A DNA stretch of 53,229 nucleotides from Clostridiales bacterium. GTDB taxonomy: Bacteria > Bacillota > Clostridia > Christensenellales > UBA1242. The stretch lies in contig SVIS01000009.1 in assembly GCA_015069385.1 (NCBI GenBank), positions 1 through 53,229 on the forward strand, written 5' to 3'. The position numbers and the translations under genes are program-made. The notes under the pieces are model-generated. The model was not told where the DNA came from. It was given only the letters and a program-made list of their open reading frames with translations, and made no database searches. Positions 33,001 through 38,898 of this stretch are shown one piece after another (position 1 is the first letter of the stretch; the number at the start of each line of letters is the position of its first letter).

Positions 33001-36000
33001 ATATTTAGTTCGTATGGTTTAGTATAGTCATATTCGCTTGTTACAACCAACTTAAACTCACCGACACCTTTAATTGTTATGCTATCGGTACTTACAACAA
33101 CAAAGTCACATATGGTGTTATCTGCATTTAACGCAACAACTTTTAAGTTGTTTACAGAAATAGCAGTCACAGTATCTATAGATAATAAGTAAGATAATTT
33201 AATAGTATTATATTGATTTAATATTTCGGCAGTTTCTTTAGAGTTTTCTACTGCTTCATAATAGAACACAATACCAAAGTTAGAATCTGTTTGACCGAAT
33301 GATGATTGATATCCACCATTTTTATAATCTTTAATTGAAATTTTTCCTTCAGTAAATTCGTAGTTAGAATAGTGTTCTACTGTAACGCCTGCAGATAATG
33401 CAAATGCCGTGCCATTATTATCAGTTGAAGTGATTAATCCATTAATATAATAATCACCATTTTTTAATACTCTTCCTGAATTTTTTAATTTGGCATCAAA
33501 TTTTGCCGTAATTACAACACAATCAGAAGGAACATTACCAGAACCAACAATTGGTTGAGCAATTGCGCTCGAATTAGCAGCAATGTTAATAGAGCCAGCA
33601 AACTTACAACCTTTAACCTCACCATTATTTGTGCCAACCAAACCACCAATGCTAGCAGTTACCCCTGCATTTACTGTAATTGTGCTAGGAACATAAACTT
33701 CACCAGAAACAAAAGTTGTAACCTTAACGTTTGAAACAACTGAATTATTTTGTGCGGTACTAGCAACAAAACCTCTGTTAATTTCAACACTTTCCATAAT
33801 GCCATCATTATTAGCATCAACTTCTACAACTTTTGCTGTTATATCGCCACATATATAAAGATCTTCTACATGAGCACCACTTGCCAAAGTATTAAATAGT
33901 GAATTTCCTTGTACATGTATTGTTGCCATTGGTGCCGGATCGTGTGCTAAAGCACCTTCATATGTTCTACCATATAAGCCACCGCTAAAAGTATCAAACA
34001 AAGTTTTGCTTGCAATATAAGTAGTAGGAATTGTTAAAACATAGTGTTTGTTAGGATTAATAATTTCATTTAAACTTGTAATTTGGTATGCAGTTTTCCA
34101 AGAGTTACCATCAGCCACCACAATAGGAATTATAACTGTTTTTACATTAATGCCTTGAGCATATTTTGGTGTAATTTCAATTCTACCAGAGCCACCTTGG
34201 TCACCAAGAACAGTAATAGTACCGTCTTGAGCAACATCTACCATTGCTTGTGTTGAGCCTGAATTTGGTATATATGTAAATGTTAAATTTTTATCAAAAG
34301 CATCTATTGGTTCAACCAATGTTTGCAATTTGTATACAAGATTATTGCTTTTTGATGTATCAAAATATATAGTTTCATAAGTTTTTGTTGTTTGATCTTC
34401 GTTTTCTACTTTTAAATTAGATACACTAATATTGGTCATTAATTTTGTATCTAGAATTGTTAAATTAACAACATATGTAACATAATTTTCAACATCACCA
34501 ATTGAAGTATAAATACCCTCTTCGGTTGCAACAAAATTTGCAAAATCAGCCGCAAATAATATTATTTGATATGTGCCAGCAACAAGTTCATCAGCGTGCA
34601 ATACTTCAATTTTTAAATTATTAGTCAAATAATCGTATGTAGCAGTAAATAGGTCTTGTTCTTGGTCGTAACGATTTACTATCTTATAAGTATTAGAATA
34701 TATTTTTGTTCCATCTTCTAATGTTTTATATGTAAACAAACCACCATCAATAAATAATCTGTTATATGTTGCAAGTTGTTCAGAAACAGATAAAACATTA
34801 AAGTTAATTGTTTGTGTTGTTAAATTGTAATATAAACTAGTATCTACTTGGTCTTGAGCCCTAAGTGAAATATTTTTTGCTGAACCTTTTACTTCTTTAA
34901 CTGGATTATAAACTTCAACAAATAAATATTTTGTATCTTTTAATTCAATAGAAATAGTTCCATTTTCTGCCTTATAGCCATAAATTTGAATTTTAACAAT
35001 TACAATGCCGGTACGAGTTCCAGTAATTAAATTATTTATTGTTAAATTTTGAGTATTTACAATTGAACTTGTAGCAATAAAAGTTTTATCGTTATCGTAA
35101 GTTGGTGCGGTAACATTTTTTAAAGCATTAATTTCATCATTATTATAAACATTAACATTTGGCTCATAAAAACTATAAGCAATTGATGTTATTTGTGCAT
35201 TTGAATTAACAATATAATCAAGTTCTACAGAATAACCTGCCTGCAAAGAAAGATTTATAAGATTTTCACTTTCATAATTTGCATCACCTACACCTGAAGT
35301 ATATTCGGCTTGTGTTTTTAAATCTAAATTAACTTCTTTTACTGTTTCAATAGCATTAACATGAGCAATAATACTAAAACCATTAGCAGTTGCTATTGTA
35401 TAGTTAAAACTACCAACAGTGTCTTCTATAAATTCTGCTACAAAATATCCATTAATACCAGCTAGTGAACTTATAACAACACCAGTATCAGCAATAAAGT
35501 TAGTTACATCTTCAACACCCGGAGCATAAATATATGCAGTAATTGGCTGAGTAACTTCAGTGAAAAGAGTGGTTTCATCTTTTGCATCTGTTGATTCGGT
35601 TGTTGCAACAAAGCCAAGCGAAGAAGCGCCATCAATAACATTAAAGAAAATTGTTAATGAAATGCTTTCTTTACCTTCAGTGGCACTTATACATTGCAAA
35701 CTATCAGCCTGTTTTTCGCCACCTTTAATATATAAAACATCGCCTGAGGTAATATTGCATTTATTATCTACAAACTCTAAAAGTTCGCCCTTTGAATTGT
35801 AAATTTCAAGTTGAGATTCTGCAGATTTAACCAAGCATAATTCTTTTTGAATTGTACCCAAAGGAAGGGCATTAAAAACAAACATTGTGCCGTTAACTTG
35901 GTTATAATTTCTAAAAATTGTATAAGAACCAGTATTTGAAAGTTCAGCATCTGTATTTACTTGAATTTCTGTGATAGGCATAAGTGCACTTATATGCACT

Positions 36001-37067
36001 TTTTTGATTAAACTTTTTATACCACCCTCGGTTTTTTGACAAATAAAGTTTGCCGAAAGCGAATTATCTTGAACATTTTTGTAAGAGTATTTTAAATATA
36101 AATCACCCTCGCCTTGCATAGAAGTGCTTGCTTCAAATGTAAAGGTATAAACATCTTTCAAGCCTTCTGAAGTTATTGATTTTGAATAAGATAAATAATC
36201 TAAAATATTTGGTGCAAAACTTGCATCTAGGTCAACTTGCAAGCCAAGACTAGTTGGTAATTTAACAATTAATACAAAAGTGCTAAGTTCATATCCATCA
36301 TCAGTTTTAGTGATTGTAAGTTCATAATTTTTATCTTCAATTGCATTTACGGCATTGTTATAATCAACAAAAACCTCTATATTTTCTGCAAGAAGTGCTG
36401 CATTTGGAAGAATTGCAACATCAAAAGAGGTACTAACCGCACTTTTGCCTTCAACAGTTGAAGTGGCATTTACCCTAACACTGGCACCTGTGCCAAAATT
36501 TAAGTTTGCATTTTGTGCAACAACTAAATAGTTGCCATCGATAGAAATATAATCGTTTTCTTCTGCCAAGGTAAATTCTACACCTGTTTGTTTGGTTCCA
36601 CTTGGCTCAAAAGTAATTGCGTTTAATAAATTATATCTTGCCTCAACACCATTGTACGCCATGTAAACATTTTCATCGGCAACAATGCTTTCAACAGGTA
36701 AAATAATTTCTACAAAAAAAGTTTCGCTTACAGAATTGCCTGCCGAAACAACAACTTCAATTGGGTTAGTTGTTCCTATTTCCACCTTGCTTTTTATGGT
36801 TAAATTAAAAGAACCATCAGAAAGTTTTTCTGATTGAGAAACGTTTATGTAAGAAGGGTCATAAAACAAGGTTAAAGCATCAACACTTATTTCGTTCGGT
36901 TTTGCGTTTATAATAACCGAATTGTTTTCAGTTTCCCCCAAATAAATTGAAACATTGGTTGAACTGAGGGTTATGCTAGCGTTGTTTGGGTTTTCTCCAC
37001 AAGCAGAAAAAAGCACACCTGTGCAGATGAGCATAATCGACAAAATTAAAAAAGAAAACTTTTTCAT
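18006..37067 (-). CDS. Giant surface lipoprotein (6353 aa) with Ig-like and GLUG-like repeats
   Basis: A single open frame of 19 kb. ATG 37067 is chosen because GGGAGA lies 7 bases upstream and a signal peptide follows (MKKFSFLILSIMLICTGVL) ending in lipobox-like LFSAC. The in-frame extension upstream overlaps the promoter. The N-terminal about 980 residues look like Ig-type beta domains. GLUG-like solenoid blocks fall at about residues 985-1165, 2075-2415, 2540-4055, 4260-4605 and 5200-5465 (examples GFVGTNSGVIASSF, GFVNTNSGTIALSY, GGLVGKNSGQISDCSL, GGIAGENTGTINNC). A strongly hydrophobic segment at about residues 4745-4805 interrupts the otherwise polar chain. The last about 890 residues lack GLUG motifs. 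The N-terminal motif FEPSGTKQTGVEF is shared with the 3280-residue neighbour (FEPKDTKQTGVTF), so the two are paralogues. Adhesin or matrix function is inference. Confidence 0.85.
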   Translation of the reverse strand: MKKFSFLILSIMLICTGVLFSACGENPNNASITLSSTNVSIYLGETENNSVIINAKPNEISVDALTLFYDPSYINVSQSEKLSDGSFNLTIKSKVEIGTTNPIEVVVSAGNSVSETFFVEIILPVESIVADENVYMAYNGVEARYNLLNAITFEPSGTKQTGVEFTLAEENDYISIDGNYLVVAQNANLNFGTGASVRVNATSTVEGKSAVSTSFDVAILPNAALLAENIEVFVDYNNAVNAIEDKNYELTITKTDDGYELSTFVLIVKLPTSLGLQVDLDASFAPNILDYLSYSKSITSEGLKDVYTFTFEASTSMQGEGDLYLKYSYKNVQDNSLSANFICQKTEGGIKSLIKKVHISALMPITEIQVNTDAELSNTGSYTIFRNYNQVNGTMFVFNALPLGTIQKELCLVKSAESQLEIYNSKGELLEFVDNKCNITSGDVLYIKGGEKQADSLQCISATEGKESISLTIFFNVIDGASSLGFVATTESTDAKDETTLFTEVTQPITAYIYAPGVEDVTNFIADTGVVISSLAGINGYFVAEFIEDTVGSFNYTIATANGFSIIAHVNAIETVKEVNLDLKTQAEYTSGVGDANYESENLINLSLQAGYSVELDYIVNSNAQITSIAYSFYEPNVNVYNNDEINALKNVTAPTYDNDKTFIATSSIVNTQNLTINNLITGTRTGIVIVKIQIYGYKAENGTISIELKDTKYLFVEVYNPVKEVKGSAKNISLRAQDQVDTSLYYNLTTQTINFNVLSVSEQLATYNRLFIDGGLFTYKTLEDGTKIYSNTYKIVNRYDQEQDLFTATYDYLTNNLKIEVLHADELVAGTYQIILFAADFANFVATEEGIYTSIGDVENYVTYVVNLTILDTKLMTNISVSNLKVENEDQTTKTYETIYFDTSKSNNLVYKLQTLVEPIDAFDKNLTFTYIPNSGSTQAMVDVAQDGTITVLGDQGGSGRIEITPKYAQGINVKTVIIPIVVADGNSWKTAYQITSLNEIINPNKHYVLTIPTTYIASKTLFDTFSGGLYGRTYEGALAHDPAPMATIHVQGNSLFNTLASGAHVEDLYICGDITAKVVEVDANNDGIMESVEINRGFVASTAQNNSVVSNVKVTTFVSGEVYVPSTITVNAGVTASIGGLVGTNNGEVKGCKFAGSINIAANSSAIAQPIVGSGNVPSDCVVITAKFDAKLKNSGRVLKNGDYYINGLITSTDNNGTAFALSAGVTVEHYSNYEFTEGKISIKDYKNGGYQSSFGQTDSNFGIVFYYEAVENSKETAEILNQYNTIKLSYLLSIDTVTAISVNNLKVVALNADNTICDFVVVSTDSITIKGVGEFKLVVTSEYDYTKPYELNILSLYYMSDFEIDYNGSKLNGDTLNIVANQTREIVSSVNSTIKVINLLNQEQIIELCKNDFNVIFTFANGEDSTMFITNNKIGSHTINMTDAWNWELTSVEVTLDVAGYSDSFNELLNKYLSATETYVAQFNIDKKLGTKGIEANVSEGSVEPNDYFSFEVVLDTDTTSDEVTADTVQVLTQGGYPASEGYFSVVVDKLDKNQNGNVDDDVTFKVTINVNYDTLSTAQLLSLVNRKYNIIVKAKSDASATEVTYDAFATIALTVLPQTIANINTTLYKVTSSTPNGVSVTSAEIPTSVILPSEYGFMVIDMFPSYASYEYLEIVATSNTMSKLSFRLQEKDLALGATHYKTAVSGYEALENKNGIRILNSGSGDAQSIGRYYVKLFVGATFDADTIFTITVNAYYNAQKLTAQSVFTLYVRAPEAPQLSLNGETRVYSLAGQDVTGITVLIADDQINSRAYIATQADGTSVLDSRPIGENIKPILTQVYDNVEQGYKRYTIKIDFTDEYNIATDSLKIKLVVESTKISNGKQVKVSSEMYIYVVEYLPKEDDIVIWDTRSDIFDVTSLKAVELKLAPLVNVAATENFVQLFDNNYYFENNDNGFKFGSNSAIFGNEAITFENKAYVLASYLSYVNGDTKTPLLIRDADGNLQFNNHDYCNFRIVEKEQTNEEGYNYTTYHLYVQGGDYTGSVQMILEIPYHMPDGRIFTYEYKFEILNSIYTTEDLPTEIANSEDFLAISNQDLAKDYILTNDLNLYDFSIIANTDKISSLDGNNHTINIRSFAEIQNGSANFALFNQISANTTIKNLTVNLYYLSEIQVASTVSDVKVAGFAIQNNGVISNCEVSVYKASKDAVTSTIYGIKLNEEIDAEVAGFVLNNYGSITNSRVGSDSKLITNIEYFVDEKTGFIDNEKTKITSHNESTKAFTIKASGTISGFVGTNSGVIASSFVKNINIKNTYYKQETRITSGFVNTNSGTIALSYAQGAFANATDIQASVGGLEGSGIISGFVYLNTNKITDSYSNLMITNTRDQVGRLGAGFVFENTESATIEHCYSASKIVSNNITQMNFAGIKDFGGYNNSGVIKTSYYYTKESTDVISIESVLNTSITAVSDFTYMNNFYGFSFEKTTESTTSKSVTKGTWKMTNHGPQLVSANDIAHSLREKYEVIDAAESEVPYYFVYSEGFELGSVNNPIIIRNAEEFNKVFGGSTSTEVKKNFDLATAKVFGAYRIVNNIDMLELVPKEEQETEFKVNLLSTNMTLTGEETNSSGRNGSLDGNGLTISNLAISNASTTGDNFGLFKTIENNASISNLNIELASGGVSADHTTFVGTLAGSLIDSWAYNIKISAIDTSDYTQVIGANITGGAFGLVSGSSTVSSINLENISATSTFNTTKSFGVADLETECTTINAYTRFGTNNTQLSIAGGVFGVLDIYTLEELQGGEEYGATEYLAANVLSISVQGGLKVEGMTVGGIAGYIGKYVVARDLHLTVMKDELPVKLTAYSCFAGGIAGYSEGSLYQVRAEHEQTWQTEIESNINKYYKAESAEARAAIDRGQLDIFKSDIGYKPFVVGGLIGVARTGRLSIAYSKINVISELANYAGGAIGVVCSPGVGSTDESIKINEVYVVGDVYSQIGESYIVGGLIAYMCDTTQQISRFNAMNYWSFEAYNKFKDDKSKEAIGITQNSINAKWNGTGASTNFELISSYSVSKLQFEGEGDVIELDNSAEIMTSYYSYAGVESDNGAQIDLMFREKEWYLDGNWSRDVSEMFPHILFVTPDLTFTIASTKDFYKFANYGADPNVTFVVIDMVQCAGWQTTYGLIRASIVGLTNECGFENLRVPLFAELSGTKVSNLKFINNSSALAQKATNTKFSGLVYEGGTFTRSYGGNTAAIVFTINNSATFTNISFIGSKLNVGDVQNAGFLFATTDASGASDGDNAISIENVKFDNATSMLVSSKVVNKKSPAINDFNFGVFFGNSSLPVEIASATFSAKLDVNLYEQDQSEYTSDVIVPQGRVGLFGGYADEISVNLSNVQMSTDNSLKVKLSTDAGTETAGTETTKVYNYNLTLYIGGIVGSSNKLNLIADEDAAALKNIYFAPNITLTGIEKATTLFLGTAAGYVRTLAMQKDNYLYGFGYVPPQNDNQAIYKMFSYSPAAATSNDTSGVKGVNYIGGICGQIAQLDIAANSYVAYYGDMVVSSDQVADIQLFIGGCYGLVDTTDQNAVISNSYFEGTMSFKGKAFARKIENNVSEESEDDDGGSETPTEDTIVDNITMHAGGLIGHIGGLNTSDTVSGELTIKNSIASGDLLLTYTTAEGNYEVNLNSDSYIGGLFGYSDSNIYFGTELQEGTPSEQDGVTVLTTLFATAIYNNVDAIGSFADGCYGKINKYMAEGTTTKTDKLQYTSTLTFSVSNNNKFKDADNNDCIPSNNTYDQVFAASNILTVIGGNSAKGSKVNPYDTSPTSLSQLQSKNDSQQGFYKTDNEQNSYKVTFESTYIRKLYVKVAESVGTVANILEQQISLKNTIMFSDGAPLYSYVTPFDTINADSAVSGVVAKVHIDVNLDESVPDRDVVFDESAKINNNAGFANENKGIIYTCSVQENFDELLQNGNAIFEAYLRLNEAYTINDAEALFGGRIDDSYVGRVAGFVAFNIGKIFGSNANINIGYITSDLEIISPVKVASFVGYNFGDIQYSYVSGTNRGYENSATGNKMKDVKASDWFAPKTVLNIDTETGTSQEPQGNIDNCYTITKMKGGLLDDLKVDIDSTSDTDIYFEADGCEVNATGSTDIYGSIDTSVLGDYFAVHKDYNNNYPTLSNGPFVNFIYLKRSSYVAYNKDIANYEAIDSTIVRNTGATLTNADYLFKGIEYLDNNNKTVIWYYTIPNLTILKKLYVEDTATATLDSNASLLAYCSKFVITADINVGYTCTTADSYINQTYVKDLGNYVTHPDASSPKPGLIVDGYNYSLDNVYLKECNLFGTVGNNGEANPILVHRIKFTNVKLNNTDGIIGLIDSSATVTNVSFITSIADNGILISPYTGNNEAESKSTTIGVLAGENKGIISYCSLTSLIYTPGTAIVPYTLGGLVGKNSGQISDCSLSSTVAIAENNLQLQSSTEADCQETTLVFGGIAGENTGTINNCQLKVGQSINYALTGGGTIYSNKTESETSGYYSQISISTLPEDIEEEISTLSAQIYVSSKGIAFIGGIVGKATSGTISKSFTNEAVIYGGNENCQIASYVGGIAGSVEGATLVDCSNMANVGAMAVWLFTQKDETKAAYKIVDGIVTKIQNVEVDSKNGILNSDANITPVVKYDGDKIMHAYREMSSLAFAGGIAGAGLISAEATEGEPSTAVLNNGSEKLINSGTIIGGYRAIKPVAKITATPEEGKFDAYSDWLTGLISGVIGSAIAIATLPFVQKWIAGFVPWGIAAAAAIGVTIKILKVLQKLAILTINNLIMFGAVPEMESITLKTKGLYGNSTDYYGSCEVVSLIFNSDGYSGSVVNYFNNAILNKATYPYTGMSSSTTWDYNSDPLDSETLQSKGFMTYANKFVGGGLSRLVTTIQTWTTPSDFIGKLINEFLDLEFNNPIKSKETNFAGFRDASSSNKTFNGVEKYVAADGETELKLEDQIGSTGWINGKTRYRYSEYNYDGICPSITTGTEDALKVYSFTSNYNKNESTGKSTLNTVNKFNSHEYSNVTDRYTKTELEDFEDIKDKIVEWGNWSCVDEINKHFEPKDTTELNIEFDLSSEILTYTIESILDWEKIVYTVNSNTKLSKYYSAYPLLQEDYDSLSDSDKLLYNNNLVLVQSIIDKYYNMVITIALKNNEGALGIEVSDDIFNKFNGSITSKQDYKFYNLVLKTGTSTSTGIVKESQGVTLKGITINGNVSIDARPNGTISAGILVGNINDQVKELNITNCTITGNISIVEDTITNASVTNINNLGITIGCANLTEAFNNDIQKVNVNLSNFTINEKNVLTGADKSFGIIIGQLGSGTINIYEVATSGKAQLSSSFNKVGTFAGEVAVYGTLNTLSSNDLKMSLIASANADIYVGGYVGYNAGIVNVNSFDTIGLNAQTIISADVINSAYKAYAAGIIGGNIGTLNGSGSLSLGSSLETGYAKVDYIFAGYNMVNLENAVTAFPKEAHVDFITNNISGSYNSGIMVTNYNLVMKYIQEPVRDANWPNSSLVGSKTYVQWTDYSSVKVTEEGGSAQLNFADYISIQTVDGKPTLVVNQEKKYNNASSEVSEGGMTVKTKNKLYRVTTDNAGETNDIYSEVIENSVTYKKTVKLSYSYQDISKDEYVSSKLDGVIEQQKIFYINYYEYEEAYGDALTKGALSRTYKLLVRLVNTNAKLDDEGRYTLQIIQLNDYLVDEESVEVKLIAGTYVEYYGDASGSQIAGVREVSDINSSAPGYQGKLTILTDSETGAPQTAQYSEYYEIKTYQEVQNVNKVIYSKTFNLSDRLDDTFDNPYGVSLSASKTNDIGELDESTTQVDIQMELATIKSKGFKISVSESGLKLSEQYDLSVEKNSSTIDVTTESSTTTVTTEYEGTYELELISINSLPVGQTTVNSSTLASRAIDPNDEILQSEYVVTLKDLVNGDETSTSGKYSSSLKINQSIDLPYKDSIFTFNGQQYNRIAVADYTGANGGSYLIVTCLKMEETNRITEFIYKKVGSVFKSCGSIAYTLAQTDATYTMSEVFTQLYMRTDATATDNNNYTRYESFFPNESRLTALNLTISSASDNITQPSASDTGVSKLEFGYYYYNTHTQVLAGYDENTKSPFYQVKTTYKTMFKKITVQQNSNTIDATGIVTTLYPADPSEVTQLVYITSLDSSEDGSETYTTAVNGLFEVQTITASDIIANADGSGNNVALTADDITNKIQTLDEGSYVFMVAAGAGNDYLESALGTLNYNHYYLYATVTTNAAGDKILICHDILGFYYGYTNGEGVITNSWNYTRLTDINNAHSYSDTLEQMPTDNEQNVIFYIITDVNTENLDVAAEVTE
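22655..22835 (-). other. Hydrophobic two-helix segment inside the 6353-residue lipoprotein
   Basis: Codes for two membrane-helix-like stretches, about GLISGVIGSAIAIATLPFV and GIAAAAAIGVTIKILKVL, separated by QKWIAGFVPW. Everything on either side is polar and beta-rich. In a secreted lipoprotein such a pair would either be buried or insert as a hairpin into a membrane. Confidence 0.6.
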
Positions 37068-37146
37068 AAAAATTTCTCCCATTTTTAAGCATATTTTTCG
37101 CAAATAATTACTAATTATTAACGCATGCTTTAATATTATTAATATT

Positions 37147-37175
37147 AATATATAACATATACGCAAAAAAGTCAA
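37147..37175 (-). promoter_or_regulatory. Sigma-A promoter of the giant lipoprotein operon
   Basis: Minus strand: TTGACT (37170-37175), exactly 17 bases, TATATT (37147-37152), leaving a leader of about 70 bases before ATG 37067. The surrounding 37176-37348 is extremely AT-rich and shows no other feature I can support. Confidence 0.75.
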
Positions 37176-37348
37176 TTCGTAAGGGGTGTAATTTAATTTT
37201 TTTTAAATTAATTTTAAATTAAAAATATAATTACAAATTTAAAATGTTTATTTTCGCAAAAATTATATATTTCTTTATGTTTAAAGACATAAAATTCATT
37301 AAAAATAATTAAATTTTAAGATTTTTTAATTAATTTTCTTAAGTTATA

Positions 37349-37384
37349 AAAAAATACCGAAAAAAATATTTTCGGTATTTTTTA
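37349..37384 (-). terminator. Terminator after acpP
   Basis: Stem AAATACCGAAAA / TTTTCGGTATTT followed by T residues on the minus strand, just past the acpP stop. Confidence 0.85.
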
Positions 37385-37395
37385 ATATATTTTTA

Positions 37396-37623
37396 TTAAT
37401 TTTTAGAATCAATTAAATCAACAATATCTTTAATCGTTTTCATTTTCATAGCTTCTTCATCTGGAATGCTAATTCCAAATTCCTCTTCAAAAGCCATTAA
37501 AAGTTCAACTGTATCTAAAGAGTCTGCGCCAAGGTCTTCTACAAGCCTAGATTCGGCTGTAATTTTACTTTCCGCAACATTTAATTGAGTTGAAATTAGT
37601 TTTTTTACTTTATCGATTGTCAT
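37396..37623 (-). CDS. acpP: Acyl carrier protein
   Basis: A 75-residue acidic protein carrying acyl chains for fatty acid synthesis. The phosphopantetheine attachment Ser35 is in the canonical [20 protein letters not shown] use ATG 37623 ([10 protein letters not shown]) with GGAGGAGAGG upstream; the longer frame starting at 37662 adds 13 residues atypical for the family. No fab genes adjoin it. It lies downstream of the SpoIIQ-like gene on the same strand with a 70-base gap. Confidence 0.96.
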   Translation of the reverse strand: MTIDKVKKLISTQLNVAESKITAESRLVEDLGADSLDTVELLMAFEEEFGISIPDEEAMKMKTIKDIVDLIDSKN

Positions 37624-37694
37624 AACCTCTCCTCCAATTGGTACTCTAAAAGAGGATAGCACATTTTATGATAAATGTAAAGCATTTTATTGTT

Positions 37695-38252
37695 TTATTT
37701 ATTTTCAAAAGTTATATAGTTTGCTGGATCAACATTTTTACCATTTAATTTTACCGAAAAATGCAAATGACTTCCATCAACACTTTCATTAGTTGCAGTG
37801 GTTGAAATTTCACCTATTTTTTGACCACGAATTACACTGTCACCCTTTTTAACAGCATCTAAGTTGCTTAAAGAGCAATAAGTGGTCGCCAAGCCATCAG
37901 CATGCGAAATTGTTATGCAATAACCATCCTCGTAAGAATACGAGCAATCGGTAACAGTTCCATCTAAAACAGCAAATACATCTGGACTTGTGTTTGATGT
38001 TAAATCAACCGCCTTATGACTCTCCCATTGCTTTAATGTTGCATTATAAAATAATTCAGTATCGCTATACCACTTTAAAACTTCTGCTGCATTCATTGGA
38101 CAAACCATTTCAATTGCAGTTGTTCCAGTTGGTGCATTAGGAACTTCCTCCTCTTGATTACCATTAGTTAAACCGGCTGTTAAACCAATTACCAAAATTA
38201 AAGCAAATGCTGCCATATAGTAACCATATTTTCTAATAAATTTTTTAAACAT
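37695..38252 (-). CDS. spoIIQ: M23 (LytM-type) peptidase, probable SpoIIQ
   Basis: This 185-residue protein has one N-terminal membrane helix (about residues 11-28) and an extracytoplasmic M23 domain. The zinc ligands are all present: His79 and Asp83 in SHKAVDL, His117 in SHADG, and His162/His164 in GSHLHF. The segment FYNATLKQWESHKAVDL closely follows the SpoIIQ pattern (YxxTLxEWxxHxGxDI). SpoIIQ is the forespore half of the SpoIIQ-SpoIIIAH zipper that drives engulfment. The B. subtilis protein has lost the first zinc ligand, whereas clostridial SpoIIQ proteins keep it, as here. Its upstream neighbour resembles YwmB in size class and ending, matching the ywmB...spoIIQ neighbourhood. GGAGGT precedes the ATG. 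A generic M23 cell-wall hydrolase is the alternative. Confidence 0.72.
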   Translation of the reverse strand: MFKKFIRKYGYYMAAFALILVIGLTAGLTNGNQEEEVPNAPTGTTAIEMVCPMNAAEVLKWYSDTELFYNATLKQWESHKAVDLTSNTSPDVFAVLDGTVTDCSYSYEDGYCITISHADGLATTYCSLSNLDAVKKGDSVIRGQKIGEISTTATNESVDGSHLHFSVKLNGKNVDPANYITFENK

Positions 38253-38317
38253 ATATATTTACCTCCGTCAAAAATTATTGACAAATTGTAAATGTTTAAA
38301 CATAGATTATGTAATTT

Positions 38318-38791
38318 TTAATAACTGCCAAGTAAAATTGGAAAACCAATTAAAATGTAATCATTTTTATTTATATACTGAAAATTAACCATTTTTTGAT
38401 TTATTTTAACCTTTTTAGTTAATAAATTAAATTTTTTTGCGTAATTTTCCAACATTTCAGAAAAACCATATATTCCAAAATTTTGTTGCTGTACATCATT
38501 AACATTTAACAAGTTTAAAATATCTATCTCGCATGAATGTATTTTTAACGTATACCCAGTTACTTTTAAATTTTGGTTTAATATGTAATCTAAATCTTGT
38601 ATATCGCAATAAACTATTTCTCCTTGACCATTTGCTATAGTTTTATGGTCAATCAAGTTACCTTTTTGCTGAAGAAAAACCTCAACCATAGCATTTGGAA
38701 ATATTTTATCTAAAGTTAAATTTTGTACTGCTGTCAAATTAACACAACATAATAATATTACAATAAAAATAAATACTAAAATTTTTTTCAT
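38318..38791 (-). CDS. Small secreted or membrane-anchored protein, possibly YwmB-like
   Basis: I start this 157-residue protein at ATG 38791, giving a short basic end and a hydrophobic segment (MKKILVFIFIVILLCCVNLT), a signal peptide or anchor. A GTG six codons earlier is also possible. Neither start has a clear ribosome binding site. The rest is an alpha/beta mix ending in NKNDYILIGFPILLGSY. This loosely recalls the ending of YwmB (DUF1779) proteins, which lie near spoIID/spoIIQ in Bacillus. That similarity is weak and rests partly on the neighbouring SpoIIQ-like gene. Otherwise function is unknown. Confidence 0.55.
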   Translation of the reverse strand: MKKILVFIFIVILLCCVNLTAVQNLTLDKIFPNAMVEVFLQQKGNLIDHKTIANGQGEIVYCDIQDLDYILNQNLKVTGYTLKIHSCEIDILNLLNVNDVQQQNFGIYGFSEMLENYAKKFNLLTKKVKINQKMVNFQYINKNDYILIGFPILLGSY

Positions 38792-38871
38792 GTAAGTAAG
38801 TATTGACACAATAAAAATTGTTATACAACAAGAAAATACTCTTTATGTGTATTGTACTTGCATCACTAAAA

Positions 38872-38898
38872 AAACAGACCATTTGGCCTGTTAGTTTT
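38872..38898 (-). terminator. Terminator overlapping the end of the dehydrogenase-like gene
   Basis: Minus strand AACAGGCC / GGTCTGTT with an AAAT loop and a run of T. The stop codon at 38891-38893 lies within the 5' arm. Confidence 0.75.

Noticed and set aside
8563..35802. Many plus-strand frames of 60-90 codons opposite the two giant genes
   Set aside because: They are antisense shadows: no ribosome binding sites, hydrophobic or low-complexity translations, and the opposite strand is a continuous long gene.
8116..37067. DNA-level tandem repeats or CRISPR-like arrays in the giant genes
   Set aside because: The GLUG-like motifs recur at protein level only; the nucleotide sequences of the copies are diverged and spacing is irregular.
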